Origin: Tissierellia bacterium
GTDB lineage: Bacteria; Bacillota_A; Clostridia; Tissierellales; Peptoniphilaceae
Assembly (NCBI GenBank): GCA_012513395.1
Contig: JAAZCH010000265.1
Coordinates: 1-64,000 of the forward strand
Direction of reading: 5' to 3'
Length of the DNA stretch: 64,000 bases
This document shows, piece by piece, positions 8,601 to 17,807 of the stretch. The notes under the pieces were generated by a model, which was not told the origin of the DNA, did not search any database, and saw only the letters and a program-made list of their open reading frames with translations. The first letter of the stretch is position 1; each line of letters begins with the position of its first letter. The position numbers were made by a program, and so were the translations under genes.

Positions 8601-9737
8601 CTATTCAACGACCACTTCATCTTGTGATATCAAGTAAACTTTCCCGTCATCTTCAACGCCAATTTTTCTACCTGCATCCACAACTACATCTTCCATAATA
8701 ATGGCATTGTTTATGTGAGCACCGGCTTGGACTACAGCATTTGAAAGTAGCACTGAATTATGGACAACAGCTCCTTCTTCTATGTGAACATTGGAGAATA
8801 GAACACTATTGTCAACTTTACCTGCAATATTACAGCCTTCATTTATCATGGTATTATTAATTTCAGCTGTGTCAGAAATAAATTGAGGTGGTAAGTTTGG
8901 ATTGTTTGTATAAATTCTCCAAGATCTGTCAAATAAATCCAAATCATTGCCTGGAATTAATAAATCTAAGTTTGACTCCCAATAGGATCTTACAGTTCCC
9001 ACGTCTTTCCAGTATCCTTCAAATTCAAAAGCACATAAATTCCTATTATCGTTTAGCATTTTAGGAACAATATTTTTTCCAAAGTCGTTTTCAGAGTTAG
9101 TGTCATTTTCATCTTCTACCAAATACTTTTTCAATACTTCCCAATTAAAAATATAGATCCCCATAGAAGCCTTGTTATTTTTAGGTTTCTCAGGTTTTTC
9201 GTCAAATTCAATTATTTTGTTATTTTCATCGGTATTCAATATTCCAAAGCGAGGTGCTTCTTCCCATGGAACTTCTATGACAGCTATTGTACAATCAGCT
9301 TCATTTTCTTGATGATACTTCAACATCTTTTTATAGTTCATCTTGTATATATGATCGCCTGATAAAATTAATACATATTCTGGGTCCATAATATCAATTG
9401 AGTCGATGTTTTCATAAATAGCATTGGCAGTTCCAGTAAACCATCTCCCGCCACTTTCAGACTCGTAAGGAGAGAGAATCCTAAGTCCTCCAGTACCTTT
9501 ATCGAAATCCCAAGGTGCGCCGATTCCCAGGTGAGCATTCAGCTCAAAAGGTTTGTATTGAGTTAGTATAGCTATGTCGGTAATACCAGAATTAGTAGCG
9601 TTACTCAAAGCAAAATCTATAATTCTATATTTACCTCCAAATGGTACAGCTGGTTTTGCAACATTCTTAGTCAATAATTTCAATCTGCTCCCTTGTCCAC
9701 CTGCTAATAATAGACCGACCATCTTATTGTTTCCCAT
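8601..9737 (-). CDS. glgC: Glucose-1-phosphate adenylyltransferase, catalytic subunit
   Basis: Makes ADP-glucose from ATP and glucose 1-phosphate, the committing step of glycogen synthesis. The 378-residue protein has the nucleotide loop GGQGSRL (about 14-20) followed by [15 protein letters not shown], the SGDHIYKM catalytic region, and an FDEKPEKPK sugar-phosphate motif. The C-terminal beta-helix ([20 protein letters not shown]) resembles that of GlgD. Start: ATG with AAGGAGG upstream. It lies between glgB and glgD with gaps of about ten bases. Confidence 0.97.
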   Translation of the reverse strand: MGNNKMVGLLLAGGQGSRLKLLTKNVAKPAVPFGGKYRIIDFALSNATNSGITDIAILTQYKPFELNAHLGIGAPWDFDKGTGGLRILSPYESESGGRWFTGTANAIYENIDSIDIMDPEYVLILSGDHIYKMNYKKMLKYHQENEADCTIAVIEVPWEEAPRFGILNTDENNKIIEFDEKPEKPKNNKASMGIYIFNWEVLKKYLVEDENDTNSENDFGKNIVPKMLNDNRNLCAFEFEGYWKDVGTVRSYWESNLDLLIPGNDLDLFDRSWRIYTNNPNLPPQFISDTAEINNTMINEGCNIAGKVDNSVLFSNVHIEEGAVVHNSVLLSNAVVQAGAHINNAIIMEDVVVDAGRKIGVEDDGKVYLISQDEVVVE

Positions 9738-9748
9738 AATTGACCTCC

Positions 9749-11629
9749 TTATTTACTAAATTTTAAAAACAAGGCACTTAGTGGAGGAATACTCACTCTA
9801 AGTCCATAATTCCTACCGTGATACTCTTCTTCTAAAGTTCTATATGTTTTAACTCTAACTGTATTTCCACCATATCTTACCCTATCACTGCTCATTAAAG
9901 TCCTATATATTCCAGGCTTGTCCACACCGATTGGGTAATTAACTCTTTCAATTGGAGTAAAGTTAAAAGCACAAATTATCTTTTCGCCATCTTTATTCAA
10001 TCTTTCAAAAATTAGGATACTCTCATCTGCATTGTCATGTTCTATCCAATTTAATCCTTCATCTTCAAAATCTAATTCAAATAGTTCACTGTTAGATGTA
10101 TAAAATTTATTTAATTCACTGACATATGTCTGTATTTCTTGATGCTTATCGTAATCAAGTAAGAACCAGTCTAGCTCTTTCCATTCATTCCATTCGATAA
10201 ATTGCCCAAATTCACCACCCATAAATGTAAGCTTCTTTCCTGGATGAGCAATCATATATCCGTATAGTAATCTCAATGAAGCAAATTTGTCATTATAATT
10301 TCCAGGCATTTTATCTAACAAAGATTTTTTTCCGTGAACTACTTCGTCATGACTAAGTGGTAGTATATAGTTTTCTGCGTGATTATATGTGAAAGAAAAT
10401 CTTAATTGATCATGCTTGTATTTTCTGTGAATAGGATCTTCTTCCATATATTCTAATATGTCATTCATCCATCCCATATTCCATTTGAAGTTAAAGCCTA
10501 ATCCTCCATCTTCAATAGGTGCAGTTACATTTGGCCAAGCAGTAGACTCTTCTGCTATCATCATAGTATGGGGGAATTTTTCAAAAATTGCCGTATTTAA
10601 TTCCTTTAAAAATTCTACTGATTCTGTATTTTCTTGAAGCTCTCCAGAGTCATATCCAAATCCGTAATAGAGCATATATGCAACTGCATCTACTCTTAAT
10701 CCATCTATATGATAATATTCATGCCAATATAAAGCGTTACTTATTAAAAAGGATCTTACTTCTCCTTTGGAATAGTCAAAGTTTAACGTACCCCATGCTG
10801 CATTTTCTGCGCTGATTTTATTTAAAGATTCAAACAAATATGATCCGTCAAATCTAGCCAAACCATGGTCATCTTTGGCAAAATGAACAGGCACCCAGTC
10901 CAATATGACCCCTATCCCATTGTTGTGACAAGCATCTACTAAGTACATCAAATCATGAGGTGTTCCATATCTGCTAGTAGGCGCATAGAATCCAGTGATT
11001 TGATAACCCCATGATCCATCAAAGGGATGCTCCATTATTGGCATAAGCTCTAAATGAGTATATCCCATTTTATTAAGATAAGGTACGACTTCATCTGCAA
11101 ATTTCTTATAAGAATATTGACTTCCGTCTTCATTTTTCTTCCAGGATAAAATATTAGCTTCGTAAATATTAATAGGAGCGTTATAAACAGAAGCTTTGGA
11201 CTTGGATTTATTCCAGTTTTTATCATTCCATTTGTATCCGCTAATATCATAATATTTTGATGCTGATTTTGGCCTCTCTTCTGCATGAAATGCAAAGGGA
11301 TCTGCTTTAATTCTAACCTCATCATCAACAGTTATAATTCTATATTTGTATTCGTCAAATTCACTCACATCTTCTACAATTACTTGCCAAATTCCAGTTT
11401 GTTCAAATTTTTGCAAAGGAATATTTGTTTCATTCCAGTCATTAAAGGCTCCTATTAAGAAAACTTCCTTTGCTGCAGGTGCCCAAACTGTAAAACTTAC
11501 AGCATCTTTCATGCCTTTTCTTTTAAATTTGTGAGCTCCTAACATATTATATGCTTGATAGTTTTTTCCTTCATGAAATAAGTAAGCGTCATGGGAAATG
11601 TCTCTGTCGTAATGCAATTTTAATTCCAT
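9749..11629 (-). CDS. glgB: 1,4-alpha-glucan branching enzyme
   Basis: Introduces alpha-1,6 branches into glycogen. A CBM48 domain (about residues 35-115, VWAPAAKEV) precedes a GH13 barrel with DWVPVHF, nucleophile Asp in GLRVDAVAY, Glu in MIAEESTAW and Asp in LSHDEVVHG. The ATG at 11629 has GAGGAG about twelve bases upstream. An upstream in-frame ATG at 11659 (ten codons longer) lies seven bases after the herA stop but has no ribosome site of its own, so either start is possible. The mature length of about 626 residues is normal. First glycogen gene of the operon. Confidence 0.96.
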   Translation of the reverse strand: MELKLHYDRDISHDAYLFHEGKNYQAYNMLGAHKFKRKGMKDAVSFTVWAPAAKEVFLIGAFNDWNETNIPLQKFEQTGIWQVIVEDVSEFDEYKYRIITVDDEVRIKADPFAFHAEERPKSASKYYDISGYKWNDKNWNKSKSKASVYNAPINIYEANILSWKKNEDGSQYSYKKFADEVVPYLNKMGYTHLELMPIMEHPFDGSWGYQITGFYAPTSRYGTPHDLMYLVDACHNNGIGVILDWVPVHFAKDDHGLARFDGSYLFESLNKISAENAAWGTLNFDYSKGEVRSFLISNALYWHEYYHIDGLRVDAVAYMLYYGFGYDSGELQENTESVEFLKELNTAIFEKFPHTMMIAEESTAWPNVTAPIEDGGLGFNFKWNMGWMNDILEYMEEDPIHRKYKHDQLRFSFTYNHAENYILPLSHDEVVHGKKSLLDKMPGNYNDKFASLRLLYGYMIAHPGKKLTFMGGEFGQFIEWNEWKELDWFLLDYDKHQEIQTYVSELNKFYTSNSELFELDFEDEGLNWIEHDNADESILIFERLNKDGEKIICAFNFTPIERVNYPIGVDKPGIYRTLMSSDRVRYGGNTVRVKTYRTLEEEYHGRNYGLRVSIPPLSALFLKFSK

Positions 11630-11666
11630 ATTTTGTATTTTCTCCTCTTTTTTAATCATTGCAATT

Positions 11667-13511
11667 TCATATATTTAGATAATACTCATCTACAAAACCA
11701 GATTTTTTTATCATTACTCCTTTTTCTACATATAAGTCCAATTTTTCTTGTAAGCCAAAAACAGTTATCTTATAGTTATTATTTTCCAATTTTTTTACAA
11801 TATTTATCATGTCGATATCTGTTATTGGAAAATCCTCTTTCATCAAATCTAATAATCTATTATCTTCTTCTTCGCTCTTTTGTTTTAATTCGTCGAATGG
11901 ATTTTCTACATTAGGCTTTATCGTCTCTGCCAGTCTAACTCTTGAAAAAATTGTACGCCCCATGGATGCTATAGAGGCAAATAAGTCCCCTGTTTTTAGA
12001 TAGGGCAATCTTTTGGCTTCTTCGCTGGAAATATCTGTTTCTTCTCTTATGGTTTGTATATCGGTTCCTCTAACGGTTCTAAAAATAAATTTTGAATTTA
12101 GCTGGGCAGTTATAGTTTCATCCAACAATGTAGGTCTTTGGGTTGCCAATACTAGAAATACACCGTACTTTCTTCCTTCTTGAGCAATCTCTTTCAGTAT
12201 GGATTTTGACGGCCTCGGTAGTCCTTTAGGAGCAAATTCATGGGCCTCATCTGTAACTATTATAAAAGGAGGAAAGTAATCCTTTGAACTGTCTTTATAA
12301 TTTCTTCTAGCATTATATAGTTTCCCCATTAAATACGCGCCAAATACTTGTAAAAGTCTAGTACTACCTTGTATCACTGCAGTTTTACCATTAAAAAGTG
12401 TGTCTATGATTGGTTTAGAATCTTTGGCAAAAACACCATCCCCAATTAAAGATCTAATTCTCCAGGACAATCCCCTTAGTGTTTTATCATTTGTCTGCTT
12501 GTCATATCTAGCGTATAATTCCAATAATCTGGAATACTTTTCATATTTTTCTCGGTCCCCTATATTATCGTTAATGAGAACTTCAATTCTTGCAGAATCT
12601 CCCAATGACTTCATTTCAATTAGGTCATTAATTAATAGTTCAAATGTGTTAACATCTACACCGCTTTTCCCTATTCCAAAATGTCCAAAAAGCAAATCTA
12701 CCGTGGACTCCATTGCATCTGTTAATTCACTAGAAGCAGATAGAAGTCTTTTTAGTTCTCTAGGATTTAAATCTCTAAAATCTACTCCTACGTCATCTCC
12801 AATTTTAAATGTGTTGTAATAACTTTCGAAGTCTATATTTGCGTTGGGATTTTCTACATTGGATTTAAATTCCATCTCGTAATGCGGATCAAATATTATT
12901 AGCGGTATTCTTTTTTTCATAATTTCTTCTATGAAAACTCTTATACCATAACTTTTACCCGATCCAGATCCACCAAATATTCCTATATGGGGATATTGAT
13001 TCATCTCATTTATATTAAATAAAAACGGGACATCATTTTGGGGAATAATACCATTTTCTAGCAAGTGATACATTCCTTTTAAATTTTCATCCATCTGATT
13101 ATATACTTTATCAGTGTTTTTTATAGCTCCAATAAGCAAAGAATCTTCTATTTTTCCATTTATCAAATAATCCTTTATTTCGTTAAATTCTGGTTCCCTG
13201 ACATTGGAACCAGTCTCTATGGGATAGTTTGCTTCATTTAATAATCTACATTTAGCTATATAAATAGTTTCTTCATCAACTATATACCCAATAGCCTCCA
13301 AAGATTCAATCACATTTGTGTCTATTAAATCTCCACCTATATTTAATGGTATATATTTATTATATGTGTTAGCCTCCATTACTTCAAAAACTATGTCGCC
13401 TTGTTTCTTATCTTGGACAATTAAATATTCATTTATTCTAAAATTTCTTTCCTTTGAGCCTATGTAAAACTCTGAGGAACTGGTAAGTCCTAAAACTTTA
13501 ATTCGATTCAC
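11667..13511 (-). CDS. herA: HerA-type ATPase / DNA translocase (DUF87)
   Basis: A hexameric FtsK/HerA-superfamily DNA pump. The 614-residue product begins with a HAS-barrel-like beta domain, then shows a Walker A loop GGSGSGKS (about 178-185), a Walker B with DEAHEF (about 417-423) and the family's LATQRPTLLDE sensor segment followed by NSKFIFRT. The start is GTG at 13511, two bases after the nurA stop and without a free ribosome site, implying translational coupling. Its neighbour nurA supplies the nuclease partner known for HerA in archaea and some bacteria. Downstream is glgB, with a gap of 7 or 37 bases depending on the glgB start. Gene symbol by homology. Confidence 0.88.
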   Translation of the reverse strand: MNRIKVLGLTSSSEFYIGSKERNFRINEYLIVQDKKQGDIVFEVMEANTYNKYIPLNIGGDLIDTNVIESLEAIGYIVDEETIYIAKCRLLNEANYPIETGSNVREPEFNEIKDYLINGKIEDSLLIGAIKNTDKVYNQMDENLKGMYHLLENGIIPQNDVPFLFNINEMNQYPHIGIFGGSGSGKSYGIRVFIEEIMKKRIPLIIFDPHYEMEFKSNVENPNANIDFESYYNTFKIGDDVGVDFRDLNPRELKRLLSASSELTDAMESTVDLLFGHFGIGKSGVDVNTFELLINDLIEMKSLGDSARIEVLINDNIGDREKYEKYSRLLELYARYDKQTNDKTLRGLSWRIRSLIGDGVFAKDSKPIIDTLFNGKTAVIQGSTRLLQVFGAYLMGKLYNARRNYKDSSKDYFPPFIIVTDEAHEFAPKGLPRPSKSILKEIAQEGRKYGVFLVLATQRPTLLDETITAQLNSKFIFRTVRGTDIQTIREETDISSEEAKRLPYLKTGDLFASIASMGRTIFSRVRLAETIKPNVENPFDELKQKSEEEDNRLLDLMKEDFPITDIDMINIVKKLENNNYKITVFGLQEKLDLYVEKGVMIKKSGFVDEYYLNI

Positions 13512-13512
13512 C

Positions 13513-14463
13513 TCAATATTTTCTTAAACTTCTCTCGCTTACAAAAAACCTCTCCAAAACATCTCTATCTACATAAGAATTTATCAATTCAGTAGTCAAT
13601 TTATCGTCTAATTTTACTTCCTTGTCTACCATATCTATTATCATAGGTACACCTCTAGACATTATAGGAGTTAAGCTATAACACATATTTGCAATATCAA
13701 TTAAATAATCTCTTTGTGATTTTAAAATCTCCAATCCTGCAACACCTGGATAATTCGATGTTCTAAATATCATAGAACTGATATCTTGATCAATTTTTTT
13801 ATTAAAGTCGTCGTGGAGAATAAATCCTTCACCGACATCCAATACTCCATACAGCAAATCTTTGTCATAAAGACTAAAATCAGTAACCTTAGGAAATAGT
13901 AATGTGAATAATGAATCAGATTTGGCTTCTTTAATAAAGCCTGCAAGCAATACATTTTTATCTTCACATGATTCTTTTAATGTTTCATATTCTTTAGAAC
14001 TTCGTATGCTATATCTAATTAAGTTCCCATCCATGAGGATGACCTTTACATTTTCCATTTCCAATGTGTCAATGGCAACATCTACTTCTATTTTAGCTAA
14101 AAGTCTATTTCTTAAATCCTCTTCTTCTTCATCACTTATGGAATTTAATATTGGGGAAAATAGACTGGATTTAAAATGAGATTTTTTATTTTCGCCACTA
14201 ATTTTAGATAAACCCTGGAATAAATCTATATAATGGGGATGACTACCTCCATATCTATTTACAGATCCATCTACACAAGCTGCTGGTTTAAAGGGTTTCA
14301 TTTCATCCATGCTTAGTTTTTTTAAATTGATTAATCTCCCATAGTTAATAAGATTTCTTCGTATGGATTCTCGACTAAGACCTTCTATTTTGTAAAGTTT
14401 ATTCTTTAAATTTTGATTTAATATTTCTAGACTTTTCTTTAAATTCTCATTTACTATATCCAT
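13513..14463 (-). CDS. nurA: NurA-domain nuclease
   Basis: A predicted NurA-fold nuclease of 316 residues that would work with the adjacent HerA pump to resect or degrade DNA ends. The N-terminal third is helical; then CVDGSVNR (about 66-73) gives the conserved metal-binding aspartate of motif I, and VILMDGNLIRY (about 140-150) gives the second acidic motif. VPMIIDMVDKE follows near the C-terminus. Two adjacent ATGs are possible; the second (14463) has a GGAG five bases upstream and overlaps the rsmI stop by one base (TGATG). Family assignment rests on these motifs plus the HerA partner. Confidence 0.8.
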   Translation of the reverse strand: MDIVNENLKKSLEILNQNLKNKLYKIEGLSRESIRRNLINYGRLINLKKLSMDEMKPFKPAACVDGSVNRYGGSHPHYIDLFQGLSKISGENKKSHFKSSLFSPILNSISDEEEEDLRNRLLAKIEVDVAIDTLEMENVKVILMDGNLIRYSIRSSKEYETLKESCEDKNVLLAGFIKEAKSDSLFTLLFPKVTDFSLYDKDLLYGVLDVGEGFILHDDFNKKIDQDISSMIFRTSNYPGVAGLEILKSQRDYLIDIANMCYSLTPIMSRGVPMIIDMVDKEVKLDDKLTTELINSYVDRDVLERFFVSERSLRKY

Positions 14464-15275
14464 CATATCTCCAAACTAATTTCGTAAACTTCATTCTTTC
14501 TCAAGTTAAATTTTTCAGAAACCATTTTTATCGCTTCTTTTTTTGTGTATCCTTGGGATATTAATGACATTAACTCACTTTTTGTATCTACCTCTACAAT
14601 CTCTTCTTCATAACCCTCTACTACAATTACAAATTCACCTTTTATGGTTATATGATCAATATTTTGTATTATATGGGACAGGTCGTCTCGTATAATTTCC
14701 TCATATAGTTTCGTCAATTCTCTACATATAGAAACTTTTCGATTTCCAAATATTTCATAAATATCTCCAAGAGTATCTGAAATTCTGTGAGGCGCTTCAT
14801 AGAAGATGAGAGTCTCTTTATATTTTTTGATACTGTTTAATTCTTTTTTTCTTTGTGAAGATTTTTCAGGAAGAAATCCTATAAAAGTAAATCTATCGGT
14901 ATTTAAACCCGAGGCAACAAGAGCTACAACAAAAGCACTTGGTCCTGGCAATACGTTTACCTTTATTTTTGAATCGATACAAGCTTTTATTATTTCATAG
15001 CCAGGATCTGAAATCCCAGGCATACCTGCATCTGTTATTATGGCGATAGTTTTTCCCGTACTCAACATATCCAAAAATTCTGGTATTTTACTTTTGTAAT
15101 TAAAATTATGATAACTAGTAAGATTTCTTTTTATATTGTATCTATTTAGTAATTTTCTACTAACTCTGGTGTCCTCACATGCAATCAAATCCACTTTCTT
15201 AAGAACTTTGAGGGTTCTAATTGTAATGTCTTCGAGATTTCCCAAAGGTGTAGGACAGATATATATCCCTTCCAA
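14463..15275 (-). CDS. rsmI: 16S rRNA (cytidine-1402-2'-O)-methyltransferase RsmI
   Basis: Methylates the 2'-O of C1402 in the ribosomal decoding centre using S-adenosylmethionine. The 270-residue tetrapyrrole-methylase-fold protein starts with ICPTPLGNLEDIT and has CEDTRVSRKLL, ITDAGMPGISDPG and PGPSAF motifs diagnostic of RsmI. Start is TTG at 15275 with GGAGG four bases upstream. In Bacillus it follows the yaaT/yabA genes; here a ferredoxin gene with its own terminator separates it from ricT, and it heads the nurA-herA-glg string. A TATAAT box lies about 30 bases upstream without a good -35. Confidence 0.95.
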   Translation of the reverse strand: MEGIYICPTPLGNLEDITIRTLKVLKKVDLIACEDTRVSRKLLNRYNIKRNLTSYHNFNYKSKIPEFLDMLSTGKTIAIITDAGMPGISDPGYEIIKACIDSKIKVNVLPGPSAFVVALVASGLNTDRFTFIGFLPEKSSQRKKELNSIKKYKETLIFYEAPHRISDTLGDIYEIFGNRKVSICRELTKLYEEIIRDDLSHIIQNIDHITIKGEFVIVVEGYEEEIVEVDTKSELMSLISQGYTKKEAIKMVSEKFNLRKNEVYEISLEI

Positions 15276-15378
15276 TTTTCCTCCGATATCGCTATAACTT
15301 TATTATATACATATTAAATATCTTTATATAGATATATTTTATCACAAATGGCAATTAATAACACTATTAGTTCATTAA

Positions 15379-15415
15379 AAAAATTGGCTTAGAGTTAAAC
15401 TCCAAGCCAATTTTA
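15379..15415 (-). terminator. Terminator after the ferredoxin gene
   Basis: A 15-bp stem (15400-15414 with 15380-15394, one G-U pair) and a five-base loop are followed by a run of Ts in the minus-strand RNA. It lies 11 bases after the ferredoxin stop and isolates that gene from rsmI. Confidence 0.9.
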
Positions 15416-15425
15416 AGTATTTTTA

Positions 15426-15593
15426 TTATTCTGGTTGTGGTGCATCTACTGGGCAAACATCGTTGCACATTGCACAATCTATACATAGATCAGCGTCAAT
15501 TACATAGATTTCGCCTTCAGAAATAGCTTCTGTTGGGCATTCTGGCAAGCAGTCGCCGCAAGCTGTACAGTTATCGTGAATTACATATGCCAT
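15426..15593 (-). CDS. 2[4Fe-4S] ferredoxin, clostridial type
   Basis: A small cytosolic electron carrier of 55 residues. Cysteines at 9, 12, 15, 19 and 37, 40, 43, 47 form two CxxCxxCxxxCP motifs, each expected to bind a [4Fe-4S] cluster, exactly the clostridial ferredoxin layout. The ATG at 15593 has AGGAGGT eight bases upstream. It has its own promoter (15625-15653) and a strong terminator, so it is a monocistronic unit inserted between ricT and rsmI. It marks an anaerobic lifestyle; its redox partner is not visible here. Confidence 0.95.
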   Translation of the reverse strand: MAYVIHDNCTACGDCLPECPTEAISEGEIYVIDADLCIDCAMCNDVCPVDAPQPE

Positions 15594-15624
15594 TTCACAT
15601 TACCTCCTAATTTTTTATAAATTA

Positions 15625-15653
15625 ATAGTACTACAAAATGAATATTTAATCAA
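15625..15653 (-). promoter_or_regulatory. Vegetative promoter of the ferredoxin gene
   Basis: Minus-strand -35 TTGATT, 17-base spacer, -10 TACTAT. It is placed about 30 bases upstream of the ferredoxin ATG, just after the ricT stop. Confidence 0.75.
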
Positions 15654-15693
15654 TGATATTTCTTATGGGATAGCATCTATCTCATAATTTTCA

Positions 15694-16536
15694 TCAAATA
15701 TCTTCTGATTCGTATTTTTTTGACATTCCGTTATTTTTTATAATTCTGTCAACGGATATAAGCTCTTCAGTTATTTCATCATCTCTTTCAAATTTTATTT
15801 TTACCATTTCTTGAAGAGGAGAAATCTGACTTACTATACCTTCGCCAACATCAGTCACTACTATAGATCCAACCCTAGGCATTTTCTTTAGTGAATATTC
15901 ATATGCTTCTTGTTCATAAGCTAAGCAGCACATCAGTCTGCCACATATACCTGATATTTTTGATGGATTTAAGGAAAAACTTTGATCCTTCGCCATCTTT
16001 ATCGTAACAGGATTGAAATCACACAAAAACGTAGAGCAGCAAGACTCCCTACCACAATATCCCATGGTGCCTATAGCCTTTGCTTCATCTCTTACTCCAA
16101 TTTGTCTCAATTCTATTCTAGTTTTGAAAACTGCAGCCAAATCCTTGACCAATTCTCTAAAGTCTACTCTTTGATCTGAAGTGAAGTAAAATATTAATTT
16201 GTTGTTATCAAATGTGTATTCGGTAGATACTAATTTCATATCAATACTATGCTCATTTATTTTTTCTTTGCATACTCTCATGGCCTCTTTCGCCTTTTGA
16301 ATATTTGATTTATGAGCTTCTATATCTTCATCAGTTGCTATCCTCAACACTTCTTTAAGAGGACTTACTATTTCCTTGTCCTCCAATTCAAGTAAGTCTG
16401 TTACACAGGAACCAAATTCTATTCCTCTTGCAGTTTCAACAATTACTTTGTCGCCCTTTTTTATTACTAAATCCTTGGGTGAAAAATAATAAACTTTACC
16501 TGCACATTTGAATCTTATACCGATTGCTTTTTGCAC
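15694..16536 (-). CDS. ricT: PSP1-domain protein RicT (YaaT family)
   Basis: In Bacillus RicT works with RicA and RicF in an iron-sulfur complex that promotes RNase Y-dependent mRNA maturation. The product of about 280 residues shows the PSP1 domain with FGSCV early, then the cysteine-rich CGRESCCSTFLCDF and CGRLMCCLAYE clusters typical of the family. The in-frame ATG at 16542 sits one base from its GGAGG, too close, whereas GTG at 16536 has ideal seven-base spacing, so GTG is preferred. The start lies inside the holB 3' end (22-base overlap), as in the Bacillus holB-yaaT order. Confidence 0.92.
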   Translation of the reverse strand: MQKAIGIRFKCAGKVYYFSPKDLVIKKGDKVIVETARGIEFGSCVTDLLELEDKEIVSPLKEVLRIATDEDIEAHKSNIQKAKEAMRVCKEKINEHSIDMKLVSTEYTFDNNKLIFYFTSDQRVDFRELVKDLAAVFKTRIELRQIGVRDEAKAIGTMGYCGRESCCSTFLCDFNPVTIKMAKDQSFSLNPSKISGICGRLMCCLAYEQEAYEYSLKKMPRVGSIVVTDVGEGIVSQISPLQEMVKIKFERDDEITEELISVDRIIKNNGMSKKYESEDI

Positions 16537-17510
16537 TCGCATTCCTCCAATACATCTATGAAAAATAGTTCCAAAGCCAAATCCTTAGAAATGTTATATT
16601 TCAGATTTTCTTTTAGTTCTACGATATTATTTTTTATATTATTTATAGTTTTTTTTGATAAGTGCGTTTCTGAAAAAAGTAGTCTTTCCATGTCCCTATT
16701 TATTAAATACTTAACTTTTCCTGTATCTTTCAATACCAATAAATCCCTTAACCAAGTCAAGTATATATCCAGTATTTCGTCTAAGTTTTCTTGTTCATTG
16801 ATGATATTTATATTTGAAATCACAAAATCACTTTGACCTTTTAAAGCTCGATCAAATAATTCTAAAATAGATTTTCGCGTAATTTTAAAATGTTCATCTT
16901 CAATTATTTTAATGGACTTTCCAATAGATCCATTAGAGAAGTCAACGTAAAATACTGCTTCGTTTTCATTTATATCAAAGTTTTCCACTAAATAATTTAT
17001 TAGCGTCAACTTAGGTATAGGATTAAATCTATATAGCTTTACCCTAGACAAAACAGTTTCTAAAATACTTCTACTGTTTTCAGATAGCAAAATAATCTTG
17101 CCATATACAGGACCCTCTTCTAAAGTTTTTAATAGCGCGTTTTGCGCATCTATAGTAGCAGTGTGAAAGTGCTCAACTATAACAACTTTATATTTAGAGT
17201 CAAATGGCCTAATCGCCAAAAAATTTATTAATTCGCTTATTTGTTCTTTTTTTATGGTTCCATTATCAGAAGTAATGAACAAATAATCAGGATTGGAATT
17301 GGAAGAAAATTGAACACATTTTCGACAAGAGTCACAATTTACTCTATCTCCTTCACACAAGATACTCTTTGCAAATAGCTCTGCAGTATATTTTTTCCCA
17401 ATACCGCCTATACCTTCAAACAAAATGGCATGATTGATATTTTCGTTTTCAACCATATTTCTAAGATCGTTGACTACGTCATCATGACCAATTATTTTTT
17501 CAAATTTCAT
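16515..17510 (-). CDS. holB: DNA polymerase III delta' subunit
   Basis: Clamp-loader subunit. The 331-residue AAA+ protein has a P-loop-like GIGGIGKKYTA (about 35-45), a four-cysteine zinc module (CEGDRVNCDSCRKC, about 52-65), and NALLKTLEEGP followed by SENSRSILETVLSR with the SRC-like motif written as SRV. Length and order match bacterial HolB. The ATG overlaps the stop of the shorter darA paralog by one base (TAATG). It sits in the conserved tmk-darA-holB-ricT neighbourhood. Confidence 0.95.
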   Translation of the reverse strand: MKFEKIIGHDDVVNDLRNMVENENINHAILFEGIGGIGKKYTAELFAKSILCEGDRVNCDSCRKCVQFSSNSNPDYLFITSDNGTIKKEQISELINFLAIRPFDSKYKVVIVEHFHTATIDAQNALLKTLEEGPVYGKIILLSENSRSILETVLSRVKLYRFNPIPKLTLINYLVENFDINENEAVFYVDFSNGSIGKSIKIIEDEHFKITRKSILELFDRALKGQSDFVISNINIINEQENLDEILDIYLTWLRDLLVLKDTGKVKYLINRDMERLLFSETHLSKKTINNIKNNIVELKENLKYNISKDLALELFFIDVLEECECKKQSV

Positions 17511-17794
17511 TATATTATAATGTTTCTATCTACATCTAATACAAATAAATGTGCACCTTTAATTTCTAGCTCTTCATTATTTTCGTTGATGATTTCTGAT
17601 TTAACTGTAGTTCTAATTATTTCTTTAGCTACTTCTATTTCGTCTTCATCAACACCAATTAGAAATGTAGTATTTCCACTTTTTAAAAATCCTCCAGTTG
17701 AAGATAATTTAGTAATCCTTATATCTTCCTTTAAAAATCCTCTAACCAGAGTATTTACAAATTTGTCTTGAATTATTGCAATTATTAGCTTCAT
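17510..17794 (-). CDS. Second, shortened DarA-like PII-fold protein
   Basis: A 94-residue paralog of the gene directly upstream. Both begin MKLIIAI and share TKL-STGGFLKSGNTT and a C-terminal LDV segment. Compared with its 108-residue neighbour it lacks about 14 residues from the loop before the last strand (where the neighbour has GYMPYPLEV). In DarA/PstA that loop belongs to the region that rearranges on cyclic di-AMP binding, so this copy may bind a different ligand or form mixed trimers; that is inference. GGGAGGA lies six bases before the ATG. It occupies the position of yaaR in Bacillus but is not YaaR-like. Confidence 0.85.
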   Translation of the reverse strand: MKLIIAIIQDKFVNTLVRGFLKEDIRITKLSSTGGFLKSGNTTFLIGVDEDEIEVAKEIIRTTVKSEIINENNEELEIKGAHLFVLDVDRNIII

Positions 17795-17807
17795 TTGTTC
17801 CTCCCAA

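Noticed and set aside
11050..11328. 92-codon minus-strand ORF inside glgB in another frame
   Set aside because: Same-strand frame shadow with Met-rich, low-complexity translation; glgB is intact.
2708..11666. Sigma-54 (-24/-12) promoters within the glycogen/glycolysis string
   Set aside because: No TGGCAC-N5-TTGC match was found in the short intergenic gaps by eye.
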